Source: Paenibacillus wulumuqiensis
Lineage (GTDB): Bacteria; Bacillota; Bacilli; Paenibacillales; Paenibacillaceae
Reading direction: 5' to 3'
Assembly (NCBI RefSeq): GCF_000971965.1
Contig: NZ_LAQP01000013.1
Span: 1 to 64,000, forward strand
DNA length: 64,000 nt
Position 1 is the first letter of the stretch. The number at the start of each line of letters is the position of its first letter. A program made the position numbers and the translations under genes. Shown one piece after another: positions 55,106 to 64,000 of the stretch. The notes below the pieces were generated by a model. It worked only from the letters and a program-made list of their open reading frames with translations. It searched no databases and was not told where the DNA came from.

Positions 55106-56038
55106 TCAGGAATTCACATCCATCAGCTCCGTAATCAGCGCCGGTGTCGCTGTGGTCACTTGCTTGCGATACCGTGAAGGCGTACATCCCCGGTGCTGCT
55201 TGAACACCGATATAAAGTAACTGAGACTGTCAAAGCCCACTTCCAGCGAGATATCGACGATCTTGCGATCGGTTGTCTCCAGTAGTCGGCATGCCTGCTG
55301 GGTGCGATAACGGTTAATGTAATCCACCGGGCTTTTCTGGGTCAGACTTTTGAAAAAGCGGCAGAAATGCCCTTCGCTCATATTGATCAGTTCCGCCAGA
55401 TCACGGAGCCGCAGCGGCTGCTGATACTGCTGGTGAATATGCCCCAGCACCAGCTTGAGTCGCTCGATCTTGTCACTGGCAGCGGTAAAGGAAACCGGGT
55501 GATGATCCACATGCTCCATCATCAGTGAGATGATCAGATACAGATACGCTTTGGTCTTCAGTTCAAAGGCAGCTCCGCGGTCTTCATTCACATGAATAAT
55601 CTGCTCCAGCAGCGACAGAATCTCCGCCTGCCACTCCTGATTGCGGGTCAGATGGACAGGCAGCTGAACCTGCCGGCCGAGCAGCGGGTCCAGATAGCTG
55701 GCCTGCACCGTGTCATAGGATGGACTGTTGAGCAGGGACATGCCAAAGACCGTTGCTGCAAAGCTGCAGGATTCTTCGCCGATCTGATAGGCCGTATGAA
55801 TCTCCCCGCTGTTCACAAATACCGCTTCCCCGGCACTGACTTCATACGCCTGTGTGCCAATCTGGAACATCGCCCTGCCGCCGGTAACCAGAATAAACTC
55901 CGGTTCCTCATGCCAGTGGCATTCCAGAATCGTCTCCTCCTGCAAATCCTCCATAAAATAAACGCTGACCGGATACATCCGGCTGCCGTGAATGCGGTTT
56001 TCCTTTAATTTATCCCGAATGGGTTCAAAGCTGTTCAG
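55106..56038 (-). CDS. AraC family regulator, possible CTG start
   Basis: The protein has a cupin-type sensor domain (ECHWHEEPEFILVTGGRAMFQIG) and two C-terminal helix-turn-helix units (LRLRDLAELINMSEGHFCRFFKSLT and KIVDISLEVGFDSLSYFISVFKQHRGCTPSRYR). The first ATG, at 55978, has no ribosome binding site. The frame continues upstream as NSFEPIRDKLKENRIHGSR to a CTG at 56038 that lies 8 bases after AGGGGG. I therefore extend the gene to the CTG; 290 residues if ATG is used, 310 otherwise. It is divergent from the alpha-xylosidase gene and probably regulates it in response to a sugar. Confidence 0.8.
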   Translation of the reverse strand: MNSFEPIRDKLKENRIHGSRMYPVSVYFMEDLQEETILECHWHEEPEFILVTGGRAMFQIGTQAYEVSAGEAVFVNSGEIHTAYQIGEESCSFAATVFGMSLLNSPSYDTVQASYLDPLLGRQVQLPVHLTRNQEWQAEILSLLEQIIHVNEDRGAAFELKTKAYLYLIISLMMEHVDHHPVSFTAASDKIERLKLVLGHIHQQYQQPLRLRDLAELINMSEGHFCRFFKSLTQKSPVDYINRYRTQQACRLLETTDRKIVDISLEVGFDSLSYFISVFKQHRGCTPSRYRKQVTTATPALITELMDVNS

Positions 56039-56143
56039 TGAATTCGCCCCCTGCCTGTATAGGTACAGTAATAATGATAGTTGTAACTGGCATATGTAAC
56101 TCGATATATCAAAATCCTGCTACTATTTATCAAAATAAAAGAA

Positions 56144-56157
56144 GAAAAGCGCTTTCT
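56144..56157 (+). promoter_or_regulatory. cre-type CcpA site upstream of the alpha-xylosidase gene
   Basis: GAAAAGCGCTTTCT matches the cre consensus at 12 of 14 positions with an intact AAAGCGCTT core. It would cover the -35 region of a promoter with TATACA at 56171-56176, so carbon catabolite repression is likely. Confidence 0.6.
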
Positions 56158-56248
56158 TAATCAATATTATTATACATAGATAAAGATTACACAAGTGTTC
56201 ACCACTATCCGATTATCAAATACACACTCCAGTGGAGGGAAGAAACTC

Positions 56249-58561
56249 ATGAAATTTACAGATGGTTATTGGCAAATTCGCAAAGGCTACCACATGCAGC
56301 ATCCGGTCGATATCCGGGATATCGTACGTAAAGATAATGAAGTGACCGTATATGCAGCAACCAAGCGTATTGAGCGTAAAGGCGATACACTGAACGGTGC
56401 ACTCATCAAGGCAACACTCAGTTCGCCCATTCCCAATGTAATCAAAGTAACATTCAATCACCACAAAGGCGGTTTGAATAAAGCGCCCCAGTTCGAACTG
56501 GCTCAGCTGGATCATGATATTGCCATTCAGGATGATGAACAAGCCCTGTCCTTTCAGAGCGGTGAACTCAAAGCAACCATTACCAAAAATACAGGCTGGA
56601 ATATCAGCTTCGATTATAATGAACGCCATCTGACCGGCAGCGTACATAAAGGGCCGGGTTATATCAATGGACCGGAAGACAGCGTCTTTTTCCGTGAGCA
56701 GCTGGAACTGGGCGTAGGTGAGTACATTTATGGTCTTGGCGAGCGATTCACCCCTTTTGTAAAAAACGGCCAGACCGTGGATATCTGGAACGAAGACGGC
56801 GGTACAAGCAGCGAACAGGCCTACAAAAACATCCCGTTCTATCTGTCCAGCAAAGGGTACGGCGTATTCGTCAATCATCCGGAGAAAGTCTCTTATGAGA
56901 TTGCTTCCGAGAATGTATCCAAGGTGCAGTTCAGTGTAGAAGGCGAGACGCTGGAGTACTTTATTATCGGTGGCAGCAATCCAAAGGAAGTACTGGATAA
57001 CTACACGACGCTGACCGGCAAGCCGGCACTGCCTCCCGCATGGACATTCGGTCTGTGGCTGACCACTTCCTTCACGACGGACTATGATGAAGCAACGGTC
57101 AACCATTTTGTCGATGGCATGGCTGAACGTGATCTTCCATTATCCGTTTTCCATTTTGACTGTTTCTGGATGCGTGAATACCAGTGGTGTGATTTTAAAT
57201 GGGATGAGCGCATGTTCCCCGACCCGGAAGGCATGCTCAAGCGTCTCAAAGACAGAGGGCTCAAAATCTGCGCCTGGATCAACCCATATATCGCCGAGAA
57301 ATCCTATCTGTTCGACGAAGGTATGGAAAATGGCTATCTGATGAAGCGTCCGGATGGCAGCGTCTGGCAGTGGGATCTGTGGCAGGCAGGCATGGGTCTG
57401 GTCGATTTTACCAATCCGGCAGCAGTCGACTGGTACAAGAGCAAGCTGAAAGTGCTGATCGACCAGGGTGTCGATTCCTTTAAAACCGACTTTGGCGAGC
57501 GCATTCCGACCGATGTAGTCTACTACGATGGCTCGGACCCGGTAAAAATGCACAACTACTATACATTCCTGTATAACAAAGTGGTCTTCGAACTGCTGGA
57601 AGAAAATCTGGGTAAAAATGAAGCGGCATTGTTCGCCCGTTCGGCAACCGTCGGCGGACAGCAGTTCCCGGTTCACTGGGGCGGAGATTGTTCGTCCACC
57701 TTCGAATCGATGGCCGAATCGCTACGTGGCGGACTGTCTCTCGGAGTATCCGGCTTTGGCTTCTGGAGTCATGATATCTCCGGCTTCGAGATGACAGCCG
57801 CACCAGCCGTATACAAACGCTGGGTACAATTCGGTATGCTGTCTTCCCACAGCCGTCTGCATGGTAATGAATCGTACCGTGTGCCATGGTTGTTCGATGA
57901 AGAGTCTGTCGACGTACTGCGCAAGTTCACCAAGCTGAAATGCCGCCTGATGCCGTATCTGTTCGACGCGGCTGTTACGGCTTCTGAGCAGGGCACGCCG
58001 ATGATGCGTCCAATGGTACTGGATTATTATCAGGACCCGGCTACCTATACACTGGATCGCCAGTATATGTTCGGGAATTCCCTGCTGGTCGCTCCAATCT
58101 TCAACGCAGAAGGTACCGCTTCCTACTACGTACCGGAAGGTCAGTGGACGAACTTGCTGACAGATGAGATCGTACAGGGTGGTCGCTGGTACAATGAGAC
58201 CTATGATTATATGAATATGCCGGTGCTGGTCAAGCCGGGCAGCATCATCGCCATGGGTCTGGAAGACAGCAAGCCTGACTACGATTACGCGAGTGGTGTG
58301 GAACTGCATATCTATGGACTGGAAGAAGGGCAAAGCTCGGCGATCCGTCTCGTACAGATGAACGGAGACAAAGCAGCGGATGTTACAGCCGTACGTCAGA
58401 ATGGCCAAATCGAAGTCACTATTGAAGGTACATTGACCGACTGGTCTGTCGTCCTGCACGGCATCCAGAATATCGCTTCCGTAGAGGGTGCATCCGAATC
58501 TGCAGGTGAGCAGGGTCTGGTCTTCAAGGGAGAAGACAATCACATTACGATTACGCTGTAA
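56249..58561 (+). CDS. yicI: Alpha-xylosidase, GH31 (YicI type)
   Basis: The 770-residue enzyme follows E. coli YicI across its length: start MKFTDGYWQIRKGY, GLGERFTPFVKNGQ, LPPAWTFGLWLTTSF, then the nucleophile motif SFKTDFGERIPTDV with Asp414 and the acid/base region WGGDCSSTFESM with Asp480 (YicI Asp416 and Asp482). It releases xylose from alpha-xylosides such as isoprimeverose. It has no signal peptide, so it acts on imported oligosaccharides. ATG 56249 follows GGAGGG by 9 bases. Divergent AraC regulator and a cre box flank the promoter; no transporter gene is adjacent. Confidence 0.94.
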   Translation: MKFTDGYWQIRKGYHMQHPVDIRDIVRKDNEVTVYAATKRIERKGDTLNGALIKATLSSPIPNVIKVTFNHHKGGLNKAPQFELAQLDHDIAIQDDEQALSFQSGELKATITKNTGWNISFDYNERHLTGSVHKGPGYINGPEDSVFFREQLELGVGEYIYGLGERFTPFVKNGQTVDIWNEDGGTSSEQAYKNIPFYLSSKGYGVFVNHPEKVSYEIASENVSKVQFSVEGETLEYFIIGGSNPKEVLDNYTTLTGKPALPPAWTFGLWLTTSFTTDYDEATVNHFVDGMAERDLPLSVFHFDCFWMREYQWCDFKWDERMFPDPEGMLKRLKDRGLKICAWINPYIAEKSYLFDEGMENGYLMKRPDGSVWQWDLWQAGMGLVDFTNPAAVDWYKSKLKVLIDQGVDSFKTDFGERIPTDVVYYDGSDPVKMHNYYTFLYNKVVFELLEENLGKNEAALFARSATVGGQQFPVHWGGDCSSTFESMAESLRGGLSLGVSGFGFWSHDISGFEMTAAPAVYKRWVQFGMLSSHSRLHGNESYRVPWLFDEESVDVLRKFTKLKCRLMPYLFDAAVTASEQGTPMMRPMVLDYYQDPATYTLDRQYMFGNSLLVAPIFNAEGTASYYVPEGQWTNLLTDEIVQGGRWYNETYDYMNMPVLVKPGSIIAMGLEDSKPDYDYASGVELHIYGLEEGQSSAIRLVQMNGDKAADVTAVRQNGQIEVTIEGTLTDWSVVLHGIQNIASVEGASESAGEQGLVFKGEDNHITITL

Positions 58562-58921
58562 GTATAGTCTGGGACCGGATGATCTTCGCCTCAGGACAGG
58601 CGAGATTGTACGAAAACAGACGAACAGGTGGATAGACATGATCTTGTAAGTAAATATCATAATGCACCCAGCCGGTTAGGGAGTCTATACGCCCTTGCCG
58701 GCTTTTTCAATCATTGAACAAATGATACCGATATCATCCAGACGATCCATCGGTCCTTCTGTCATCCTTAATACATCGCGCACATAAGGATACTGGTAAA
58801 ATTTGAAATGAAAGAACATTCGTTCTATAATGATGAAAGCATTATGCATAATAGACATACAGAGATATTTACATAAGCAGGGCCTGTCATAATGCCAGTT
58901 CGTACACAAAAGGAGATTATA

Positions 58922-59323
58922 ATGAGACTGCAAAAAATTCAAAGCACACGTACAAATAATTTCAAAGATGAACAAATGCTTGAGAAAATTCAGGGAGTAT
59001 GGCAGGCATCTCAGCCACACCTGGCACAGCAGCAGGGAGCTGTATACGGCGTGTATCATGAATATGAAAGCGATTATAAAGGTGACTATTCCCTGACAAT
59101 CGCTGTAGAGACAGATGGGGAGGATGCCGATCATTTGCAGGTGGACGAATCAGCCGCTTATCAGGTATTCCCAGTCGACGCAGCCGATGAACAGGGCGTG
59201 ATCAAAGCATGGAAAACGATCTGGAAGCAGGAGGAAGAAGGCAGTCTGCAGCGTGCTTATACACTGGATTATGAAAAATACAGCACAGACGGTACCAAAA
59301 CGATCCATATCGCTTTAAAATAA
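58922..59323 (+). CDS. GyrI-like effector-binding domain protein
   Basis: This 133-residue stand-alone protein looks like the AraC-type effector-binding (GyrI-like/integron-associated) domain. MRLQKIQSTRTNNFKDEQMLEKIQGVWQ opens the fold, VYGVYHEYESDYKGDYSLTIAVE is the central strand pair, and VIKAWKTIWKQE the helix before the last strand. Such proteins bind small aromatic or cationic ligands. The ATG at 58922 follows AAGGAG by 6 bases. Convergent with the MFS gene. Confidence 0.75.
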   Translation: MRLQKIQSTRTNNFKDEQMLEKIQGVWQASQPHLAQQQGAVYGVYHEYESDYKGDYSLTIAVETDGEDADHLQVDESAAYQVFPVDAADEQGVIKAWKTIWKQEEEGSLQRAYTLDYEKYSTDGTKTIHIALK

Positions 59324-59343
59324 CTTCATGAATGCCCATAAAC

Positions 59344-59390
59344 GCCAAAAACAAAAGGACTTCAATATACGAAGTCCTTTTGTTTTTGGC
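59344..59390. terminator. Bidirectional terminator
   Basis: A perfect 20-base stem (GCCAAAAACAAAAGGACTTC and its complement) with a 7-base loop lies between converging genes; both arms supply T-runs. Confidence 0.9.
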
Positions 59391-59413
59391 TGCCACTTTT
59401 GGAGGAGCTGTAG

Positions 59414-60751
59414 TTATTTGATTTTGATATGCACAGTTTGTTCCTGACCGGGTATACTTTTGGCTTTAACCATATAGATAACTCCGATCACGATATAAAT
59501 AACGATAAACAGCGCTGAGAAGCGGTACATCGAAGTATAACTGCTCATACTGGCTACCGTGCCCAGAATCATCGCTCCAAGGGCCACACCAAGATCCAGT
59601 GAGTTGAGGAACATCCCATTGGCCATTCCGCGCTGATGCGGATTGACGACCTGGATCATCCACGTCTGCATCGTTGGCTGCAGAGCGCCCCAGCCGATGC
59701 CATAACACAGTGCAGCGCCGAACAGACCGAGCGTCGAATGGGCAAAAGACAGGAACACCAGACCGAGGATCAGCATGACTGCACCTGGTACGACGAGTGC
59801 TTTTGGGCCTTTGCTGTCATAGATCTTGCCGGAAAACGGACGGATCAGCACGACAGCCAGTGCATTGAACAGGAAGAAGTACCCCGGATTGGCGATACCG
59901 GCTTCTCCGCCGAACAGAGCGATAAAGCTGACCAATCCGCCATACGTAAGTGACATGAGGAAGTTCAGCAGACTCGGCAGCAGCAGCTTTTTCTCAAATT
60001 TGGAAGCAGCCGGTTTGGAAGCCGAAGTAGGAGCAGGCACGGCACCTTCAGCAGTAGAATCAGGTACAGCGCCTTCAGCAGCTGATCCGGCGGCAGAAGC
60101 AGCAGCTTGTTCATTGAGCCGGGCCTGCTTTTTCTGTCCACGGATCAATTTGTAGGCCAGCGGGAACAAAATGACAATAAACAAAGAGCCGAGTGCGACC
60201 AGTGGAGTGAATCCGTACTGCTTTTCAATCCACATCCCGATCAGCGGACCCATCGACATCGAGATCGTCGTAGACAGTCCAAAGTATCCCATGCCTTCCC
60301 CCATCCGGTTGCGCGGGATAATATCCGAGACCATGGTCGGGAAGGTGGTGCTGTACATCCCGAAACCGAATCCAAAAATAACCCGCATCACGAGCAGGGC
60401 GATAATGGTAGCACTAAAGTAATAACCAACCGTGCCGAACAGCGCAATCGCCAGACCGCCAAACAAAATAACATTACGCTTGCCCAGTTCCAGCGCGCGG
60501 GCAGAGAACAGGCGAGAGATGATAGCAGCCAGCGCCATCAGGCTCGTACAGAGACTCACATAAAAATCTCCCGCATGAAAATGCTCGCGCATATACAGCG
60601 GAAGAGAAGACAGAATCATATGCAGATTCAGAAAAACAAGCAGGTTACAGGCAGTCAGAATCAAAAATTCCTTGGTCCACAGACGAGCGACAGGGGAAGC
60701 CTGTTCTTCTGCCGCCGACTGGGCCAGGTGGGTACGTTCAGATTGTTCCAT
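59414..60751 (-). CDS. MFS transporter
   Basis: The 445-residue major facilitator has 12 hydrophobic segments, with ARALELGKRNVILFGG as the loop 2-3 motif and GFGFGMYSTTFPTMVSDIIPRNRMGEGMGYFG in helices 4-5, resembling drug/multidrug efflux proteins of the YfcJ/YwoG type. The central cytoplasmic loop (about residues 210-252) is an Ala/Pro/Ser-rich linker with two copies of AEGAVP. It follows the MarR gene by 35 bases in one transcript. Confidence 0.88.
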   Translation of the reverse strand: MEQSERTHLAQSAAEEQASPVARLWTKEFLILTACNLLVFLNLHMILSSLPLYMREHFHAGDFYVSLCTSLMALAAIISRLFSARALELGKRNVILFGGLAIALFGTVGYYFSATIIALLVMRVIFGFGFGMYSTTFPTMVSDIIPRNRMGEGMGYFGLSTTISMSMGPLIGMWIEKQYGFTPLVALGSLFIVILFPLAYKLIRGQKKQARLNEQAAASAAGSAAEGAVPDSTAEGAVPAPTSASKPAASKFEKKLLLPSLLNFLMSLTYGGLVSFIALFGGEAGIANPGYFFLFNALAVVLIRPFSGKIYDSKGPKALVVPGAVMLILGLVFLSFAHSTLGLFGAALCYGIGWGALQPTMQTWMIQVVNPHQRGMANGMFLNSLDLGVALGAMILGTVASMSSYTSMYRFSALFIVIYIVIGVIYMVKAKSIPGQEQTVHIKIK

Positions 60752-60786
60752 TGTATATATTTCTCTCCATTTCTCTATTCCAATCT

Positions 60787-61227
60787 TTATTCCAAATGAT
60801 TCGAGTTTTCTTCCAGACGTGTGCGGAGTTCTCTCAGCAGTTCATGCAGCTGCTCCATCTGCTGTGGATTCATCAGGGAAGCGACTTTCTCATTATGTTC
60901 CTTTTCCAGCTCATGGGCTTTCTCCATCAGCTTGCGGCCTTCTGCATTGGGATACACCAGGAAGGCCCGGCGATCATGCGGATCGATTTCTTTGCGGATC
61001 AGATTTTTGCGGTGAAGCACATCCAGAATACGGGCTGTTGTCGGCTGATCTTTGTAGGCATGGGAAGCGAGTTCTTTTTGATTCATTCCTTCACGTGCAC
61101 AGATGTAGTAGAGGATGCTCCATTGTTCCGGTGTAATATCGTATTCTTTGAGCCGGCTGGAGAACATATTACTCACTTTGCGGTATGTGCTGCCCAGCAG
61201 GAATCCGATCGAATCCAGTTCTTTCAT
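60787..61227 (-). CDS. MarR family transcriptional regulator
   Basis: The 146-residue protein shows the MarR fold: ITPEQWSILYYICAREGMNQKELASHAYKDQPTTARILDVL and the wing DPHDRRAFLVYPN. AAAGGAG is 8 bases before the ATG. It heads the operon with the MFS efflux-type transporter, which it presumably represses until a ligand binds. Confidence 0.9.
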   Translation of the reverse strand: MKELDSIGFLLGSTYRKVSNMFSSRLKEYDITPEQWSILYYICAREGMNQKELASHAYKDQPTTARILDVLHRKNLIRKEIDPHDRRAFLVYPNAEGRKLMEKAHELEKEHNEKVASLMNPQQMEQLHELLRELRTRLEENSNHLE

Positions 61228-61253
61228 ACTGCAGCTCCTTTTGTAATAAAGTT

Positions 61254-61289
61254 TATATTTTAAATGATAAGTAACTTAAATAAAATATA
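61254..61289 (-). promoter_or_regulatory. Possible MarR operator
   Basis: TATATTTTA (61254-61262) and TAAAATATA (61281-61289) form perfect arms of an inverted repeat just upstream of the marR-type gene. The AT-rich composition lowers its weight. Confidence 0.35.
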
Positions 61290-61331
61290 TGTTAATGCAA
61301 TTATAATTACTGCAACTAAATTTTTCAATAG

Positions 61332-61364
61332 AAAAAGCGAGAATCATTACGATTCCCGCTTTTG
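61332..61364 (-). terminator. Terminator of the transaldolase gene
   Basis: On the minus strand AAAGCGGGAATC/GATTCTCGCTTTTT forms a stem with T-run. Confidence 0.8.
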
Positions 61365-61434
61365 GTGTGTGGTTTCATATATACTATATCGGAAGATAGA
61401 TTCCAATAAGTTACATTTTTAAATAAAAATGTTC

Positions 61435-62115
61435 TTATTTAGATCCTGCTTCTTCTTTTACTTGTTCTTTGGCTTGTGGAACAGTTTCCCAGTCTTTCAG
61501 GAAGCGCTCGATACCGCTGTCTGTCAGTGGGTGTTTCCACAGGGAAGGTACCAGTGTACCAGGGATGGTAGAGATGTGTGCACCAGCCAGTGCCGCTTCT
61601 CTTACGTGCTCCAGGTTACGGATACTTGCAGCGATGATTTCGGACTCCAGACCATAAGTGTCCAGGATCTGACGCAGGTCACGAATGAGCTGCATACCAT
61701 CGATGCCGATATCATCCAGACGGCCAACGAATGGGCTAATGAATGTAGCGCCAGCTTTGGCAGCCATCAGACCTTGAGCCGGAGTGAAGATCAGGGTTAC
61801 GTTTGTTTTGATGCCTTCTTTGGAAAGCTGGTTACAAGCGTACAGACCTTCTTCAGTCATAGGCAGTTTGATAACGATGTTAGGTGCCCATTTTGCGATT
61901 TCGTGTGCTTCTTTCAACATACCTTCAGCGTCAAGGCTAACAACCTCAGCACTTACCGGTCCGTCGATGATTGCACAGATCTCGTCAATTACATCTTTAA
62001 ATACGCGACCTTCTTTGGCGATCAGGGAAGGGTTGGTGGTTACACCGTCTACGATTCCCAAACGAGCAATACGTTTGATTTCCTCAATGTTACCTGTGTC
62101 CAAGAAAAATTTCAT
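61435..62115 (-). CDS. Transaldolase-like/fructose-6-phosphate aldolase family protein
   Basis: The 226-residue protein is of the short (subfamily 3B/MipB) transaldolase type: [43 protein letters not shown] with the Schiff-base lysine, [19 protein letters not shown], and [11 protein letters not shown]. In Bacillus this family supplies pentose-phosphate transaldolase activity. GAGGAGG lies 9 bases before the ATG. Monocistronic. Confidence 0.9.
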   Translation of the reverse strand: MKFFLDTGNIEEIKRIARLGIVDGVTTNPSLIAKEGRVFKDVIDEICAIIDGPVSAEVVSLDAEGMLKEAHEIAKWAPNIVIKLPMTEEGLYACNQLSKEGIKTNVTLIFTPAQGLMAAKAGATFISPFVGRLDDIGIDGMQLIRDLRQILDTYGLESEIIAASIRNLEHVREAALAGAHISTIPGTLVPSLWKHPLTDSGIERFLKDWETVPQAKEQVKEEAGSK

Positions 62116-62930
62116 TTCTCTTTTCCTCCTCTAATAAATATATATAGTGTATAGCGCCTAAGCATAATTGCAACTTGCCAGCGACATCATCAACTGCGCT
62201 ATCGGGAGATGCATATGTGTACATTACCCATTACCATACATATGTACACCCCATAACGGAGGTTTATTTGTCCGTACAAATTGCTTAAAAATTATTACTA
62301 TATTTAGGTTTTACCACAATTCCAAACTTCACACAATGGGTCCAGCTGCTTTTAACCTGCACTTTACATTCAACCAAAGATAAAACCAAACCGATATGTT
62401 GATTTTAGACGAATAGATAATCAACATATAGTAGCAAAAAACGATTATTAATGTCAAAATGAGACTTTCAAAAGAGGTAAAAAATATTTTTGATTTTTTA
62501 ATTTACGGAAATGTAAATTGAGTTATCGTATAGTAAATGTAATATGGTAAAAAATCATATCATTTTTACTGATCAAACATACCATTTAGCAAGACAGCAA
62601 AATATTCAAGGGTTGGGAATAAGCATTTCAATTATTGCACACAAAATTACATACAAAGTCCTATGCACTTTGGCGACCGATTGACAGGAAGGTTGCCGGC
62701 ATCCAATTGAAAGCGGTATCTATAGTCGGTTCCGACTAATTTACAAGAGGATAATACTGACTAAAATCCTAAACTTTAATATCTTAGCTATTCACTTCTG
62801 ATCCTGTGCGGACGAAATTAAATTAAGGGCTATTTTATCGAAATCAAACAGCAGGTAGATCGCCTGAGTCGGTGCATAACAGGCAATAGCTGAATACTAT
62901 AGAGCATGAATGACGGAGGAATGAATACAG
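62116..62930. other. 815-base AT-rich gap
   Basis: No gene is visible here. It should hold the promoters of the divergent transaldolase and chemoreceptor genes and a long leader. ACCGATAT at 62390-62397 resembles a motility-sigma -10 element but has no TAAA at the right distance. I could not match any riboswitch core. Confidence 0.4.
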
Positions 62931-63812
62931 ATGGCTATGAATTACAAAAACGAATCCCAGGAGTCTGCTGCTGGTCAAGAAATGAATATTGTGGATATGG
63001 TTGTGGAATGCATGAAGTATTTTGAACATGTGGTCGGTGACGATCTGATGCTGGGAGTAACGGATCTCGAAGAATTCAAATACTACAAACCAGCCAAAGA
63101 ACTCGATCTGAAGCTCAAAGGAACAAGAATCTCGCCGGATGATACCAATCTCAATAACGCGCTTCGCAACGGTAAAATCTCCGTCAATCGTGTACCGGCC
63201 TCGGCGTACGGCTTTGCCCTGGATGCCACATCCGTTCCTTTAAAAGACAAAAAAGGTAATATCGTCGGTGCAATCGCGTCCGCTTATACACTGCAGCACA
63301 ATGACTTTATGTCCAATGTAACTGTGGAAATCGAGAAAATCAGCAATCAGCTCAGTGATATGGTACAGCTGATCGCCGCACAATCGCAGCAGCTGTCTGC
63401 AACAACTGCCGAAATTCAAAGCAATACAAGCAAAGCGGTAGAGAACTCCAAAGAAGTCAATCAGGTAGCCGGATTTATCCGTGAAATCTCCGAACAAACC
63501 AACCTGCTTGGACTGAATGCCGCGATCGAAGCTGCCCGTGTTGGTGAAGCAGGAGCGGGATTTGGCGTAGTGGCTTCCGAAGTACGCAAGCTGTCTGTCG
63601 ACACCAAAAATGCCACTCAAAATATCGAAAGCTCACTCGGTGGCGTACAGCAGTCCATTTTACAAATGGAAAAAGAAATATCTGCGATTGCCGTATCCTC
63701 GAACGAACAGGCACAGCTGGTCAATGAATTCAGTGAAGTGGTCAGCAATCTCAATACCGTGAGCCGTGATTTCAAAAAGTTCATGGACACTTTCCTCAAA
63801 TCTCGTCTGTAA
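62931..63812 (+). CDS. Soluble methyl-accepting chemotaxis-type protein
   Basis: The 293-residue protein lacks membrane segments. Residues about 20-130 form a PAS/cache-like sensor ([43 protein letters not shown]). Residues 140-293 are a methyl-accepting signalling helix pair with the hairpin tip [40 protein letters not shown]. This tip binds CheA and CheW. It would be a cytoplasmic receptor; the ligand is not known. GGAGG precedes the ATG. Confidence 0.9.
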   Translation: MAMNYKNESQESAAGQEMNIVDMVVECMKYFEHVVGDDLMLGVTDLEEFKYYKPAKELDLKLKGTRISPDDTNLNNALRNGKISVNRVPASAYGFALDATSVPLKDKKGNIVGAIASAYTLQHNDFMSNVTVEIEKISNQLSDMVQLIAAQSQQLSATTAEIQSNTSKAVENSKEVNQVAGFIREISEQTNLLGLNAAIEAARVGEAGAGFGVVASEVRKLSVDTKNATQNIESSLGGVQQSILQMEKEISAIAVSSNEQAQLVNEFSEVVSNLNTVSRDFKKFMDTFLKSRL

Positions 63813-63832
63813 TCTCATCCGAATCATACAAG

Positions 63833-63866
63833 AGCAGCCCTTTCTGGCGCAGAAAGGGCTGTTTGT
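63833..63866 (+). terminator. Terminator of the chemoreceptor gene
   Basis: CAGCCCTTTCTG-GCG-CAGAAAGGGCTG stem followed by TTTG. Confidence 0.82.
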
Positions 63867-63951
63867 CTGTACCTGTACAGATATGTTTTAATAATACATA
63901 GAAGATACCATATCCTGTCATCTGCAATCTGCACAGCAAAGGAGTACAAGC

Positions 63952-64000
63952 ATGAGTAAAGCAATCTTTCGCAATGACTGGGCGGATGTGCTGGAGCCGG
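63952..64000 (+). CDS. Start of a gene, possibly uracil-DNA glycosylase (truncated by window end)
   Basis: AAAGGAG is followed 8 bases later by an ATG opening MSKAIFRNDWADVLEP, cut by the window edge. The N-D-W-x-x-x-L-x-x-E pattern is like the start of family 1 uracil-DNA glycosylases, but 16 residues are too few to be sure. Confidence 0.45.
   Translation, partial: MSKAIFRNDWADVLEP

Noticed and set aside
54984-55220. 78-codon plus-strand frame after helD
   Set aside because: It starts inside the helD terminator and overlaps the end of the AraC gene in antisense; no ribosome binding site supports it.
62116-62930. Cyclic-di-GMP riboswitch or motility-sigma promoter before the chemoreceptor
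   Set aside because: No GEMM-type core is visible, and the ACCGATAT element at 62390 lacks a TAAA at the expected 14-16 bases and lies over 500 bases from the gene.

Overview
The window looks like the chromosome of a low-to-mid GC, endospore-forming Gram-positive bacterium, most likely Paenibacillus or a close relative. Indicators are strong GGAGG-type ribosome binding sites, CotF-type spore coat proteins, a YjbM/RelQ-type alarmone synthetase, a quinone-dependent class 2 PyrD, copper-amine-oxidase N-terminal (stalk) domains on exported proteins, and GlnR-, CcpA-, Fnr- and LexA-type control sites. Genes are mostly short operons closed by clear hairpin terminators. I saw no insertion sequences, prophage or CRISPR array.

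Layout. 0.2-5.8 kb: MerR regulator and YugP-type peptidase, a GlnR-box ammonium transporter, then a GlnD-like DUF294 nucleotidyltransferase translationally coupled to a DEDDh exonuclease, and a JAMM peptidase. 5.9-7.8 kb: citramalate synthase (isoleucine route) with a decayed fragment of a second CimA-like gene behind it. 8.0-13.7 kb: a HEAT-repeat operon with DMP19-like and unknown partners, a probably SOS-controlled DNA polymerase IV, and ferredoxin. 13.9-24.6 kb: housekeeping genes (L,D-transpeptidase, pyrD, relQ, DUF309, rRNA methyltransferase and pseudouridine synthase, HAD phosphatase, glycosyltransferase, xanthine phosphoribosyltransferase). 25-33.8 kb: an accessory stretch with a long non-coding gap, an MFS carrier, and an aminotransferase, zinc dehydrogenase and HAD phosphatase cassette, followed by tRNA-Leu(CAG) and glycerol dehydrogenase.

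34.4-40.9 kb is the most unusual part. Two barstar genes and two exported barnase-type ribonucleases are interleaved with an Imm22-like immunity gene, a decayed WapI-like immunity gene, a cysteine-free Cu/Zn superoxide dismutase fused to a stalk domain, two spore coat genes and an Fnr-controlled formate/nitrite channel. Both ribonucleases share a cysteine pair at positions equivalent to barnase 1 and 22, which barnase itself lacks. This reads as a polymorphic toxin/immunity neighbourhood built around secreted RNases.

41-64 kb: two small membrane proteins, a methyltransferase, an ECF sigma factor with its DUF4179 anti-sigma partner, a DinB/YfiT-like protein, a beta-lactamase-family hydrolase, a glycerophosphodiesterase, an aromatic-acid-exporter-like protein with a MarR regulator, a second methionine aminopeptidase, HelD, an AraC regulator divergent from a GH31 alpha-xylosidase, a MarR/MFS pair, transaldolase, a soluble chemoreceptor, and the first codons of a probable uracil-DNA glycosylase.

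All functional calls come from reading the translated sequence and recalled family motifs; no database search was run. Promoter and operator calls are pattern matches made by eye.
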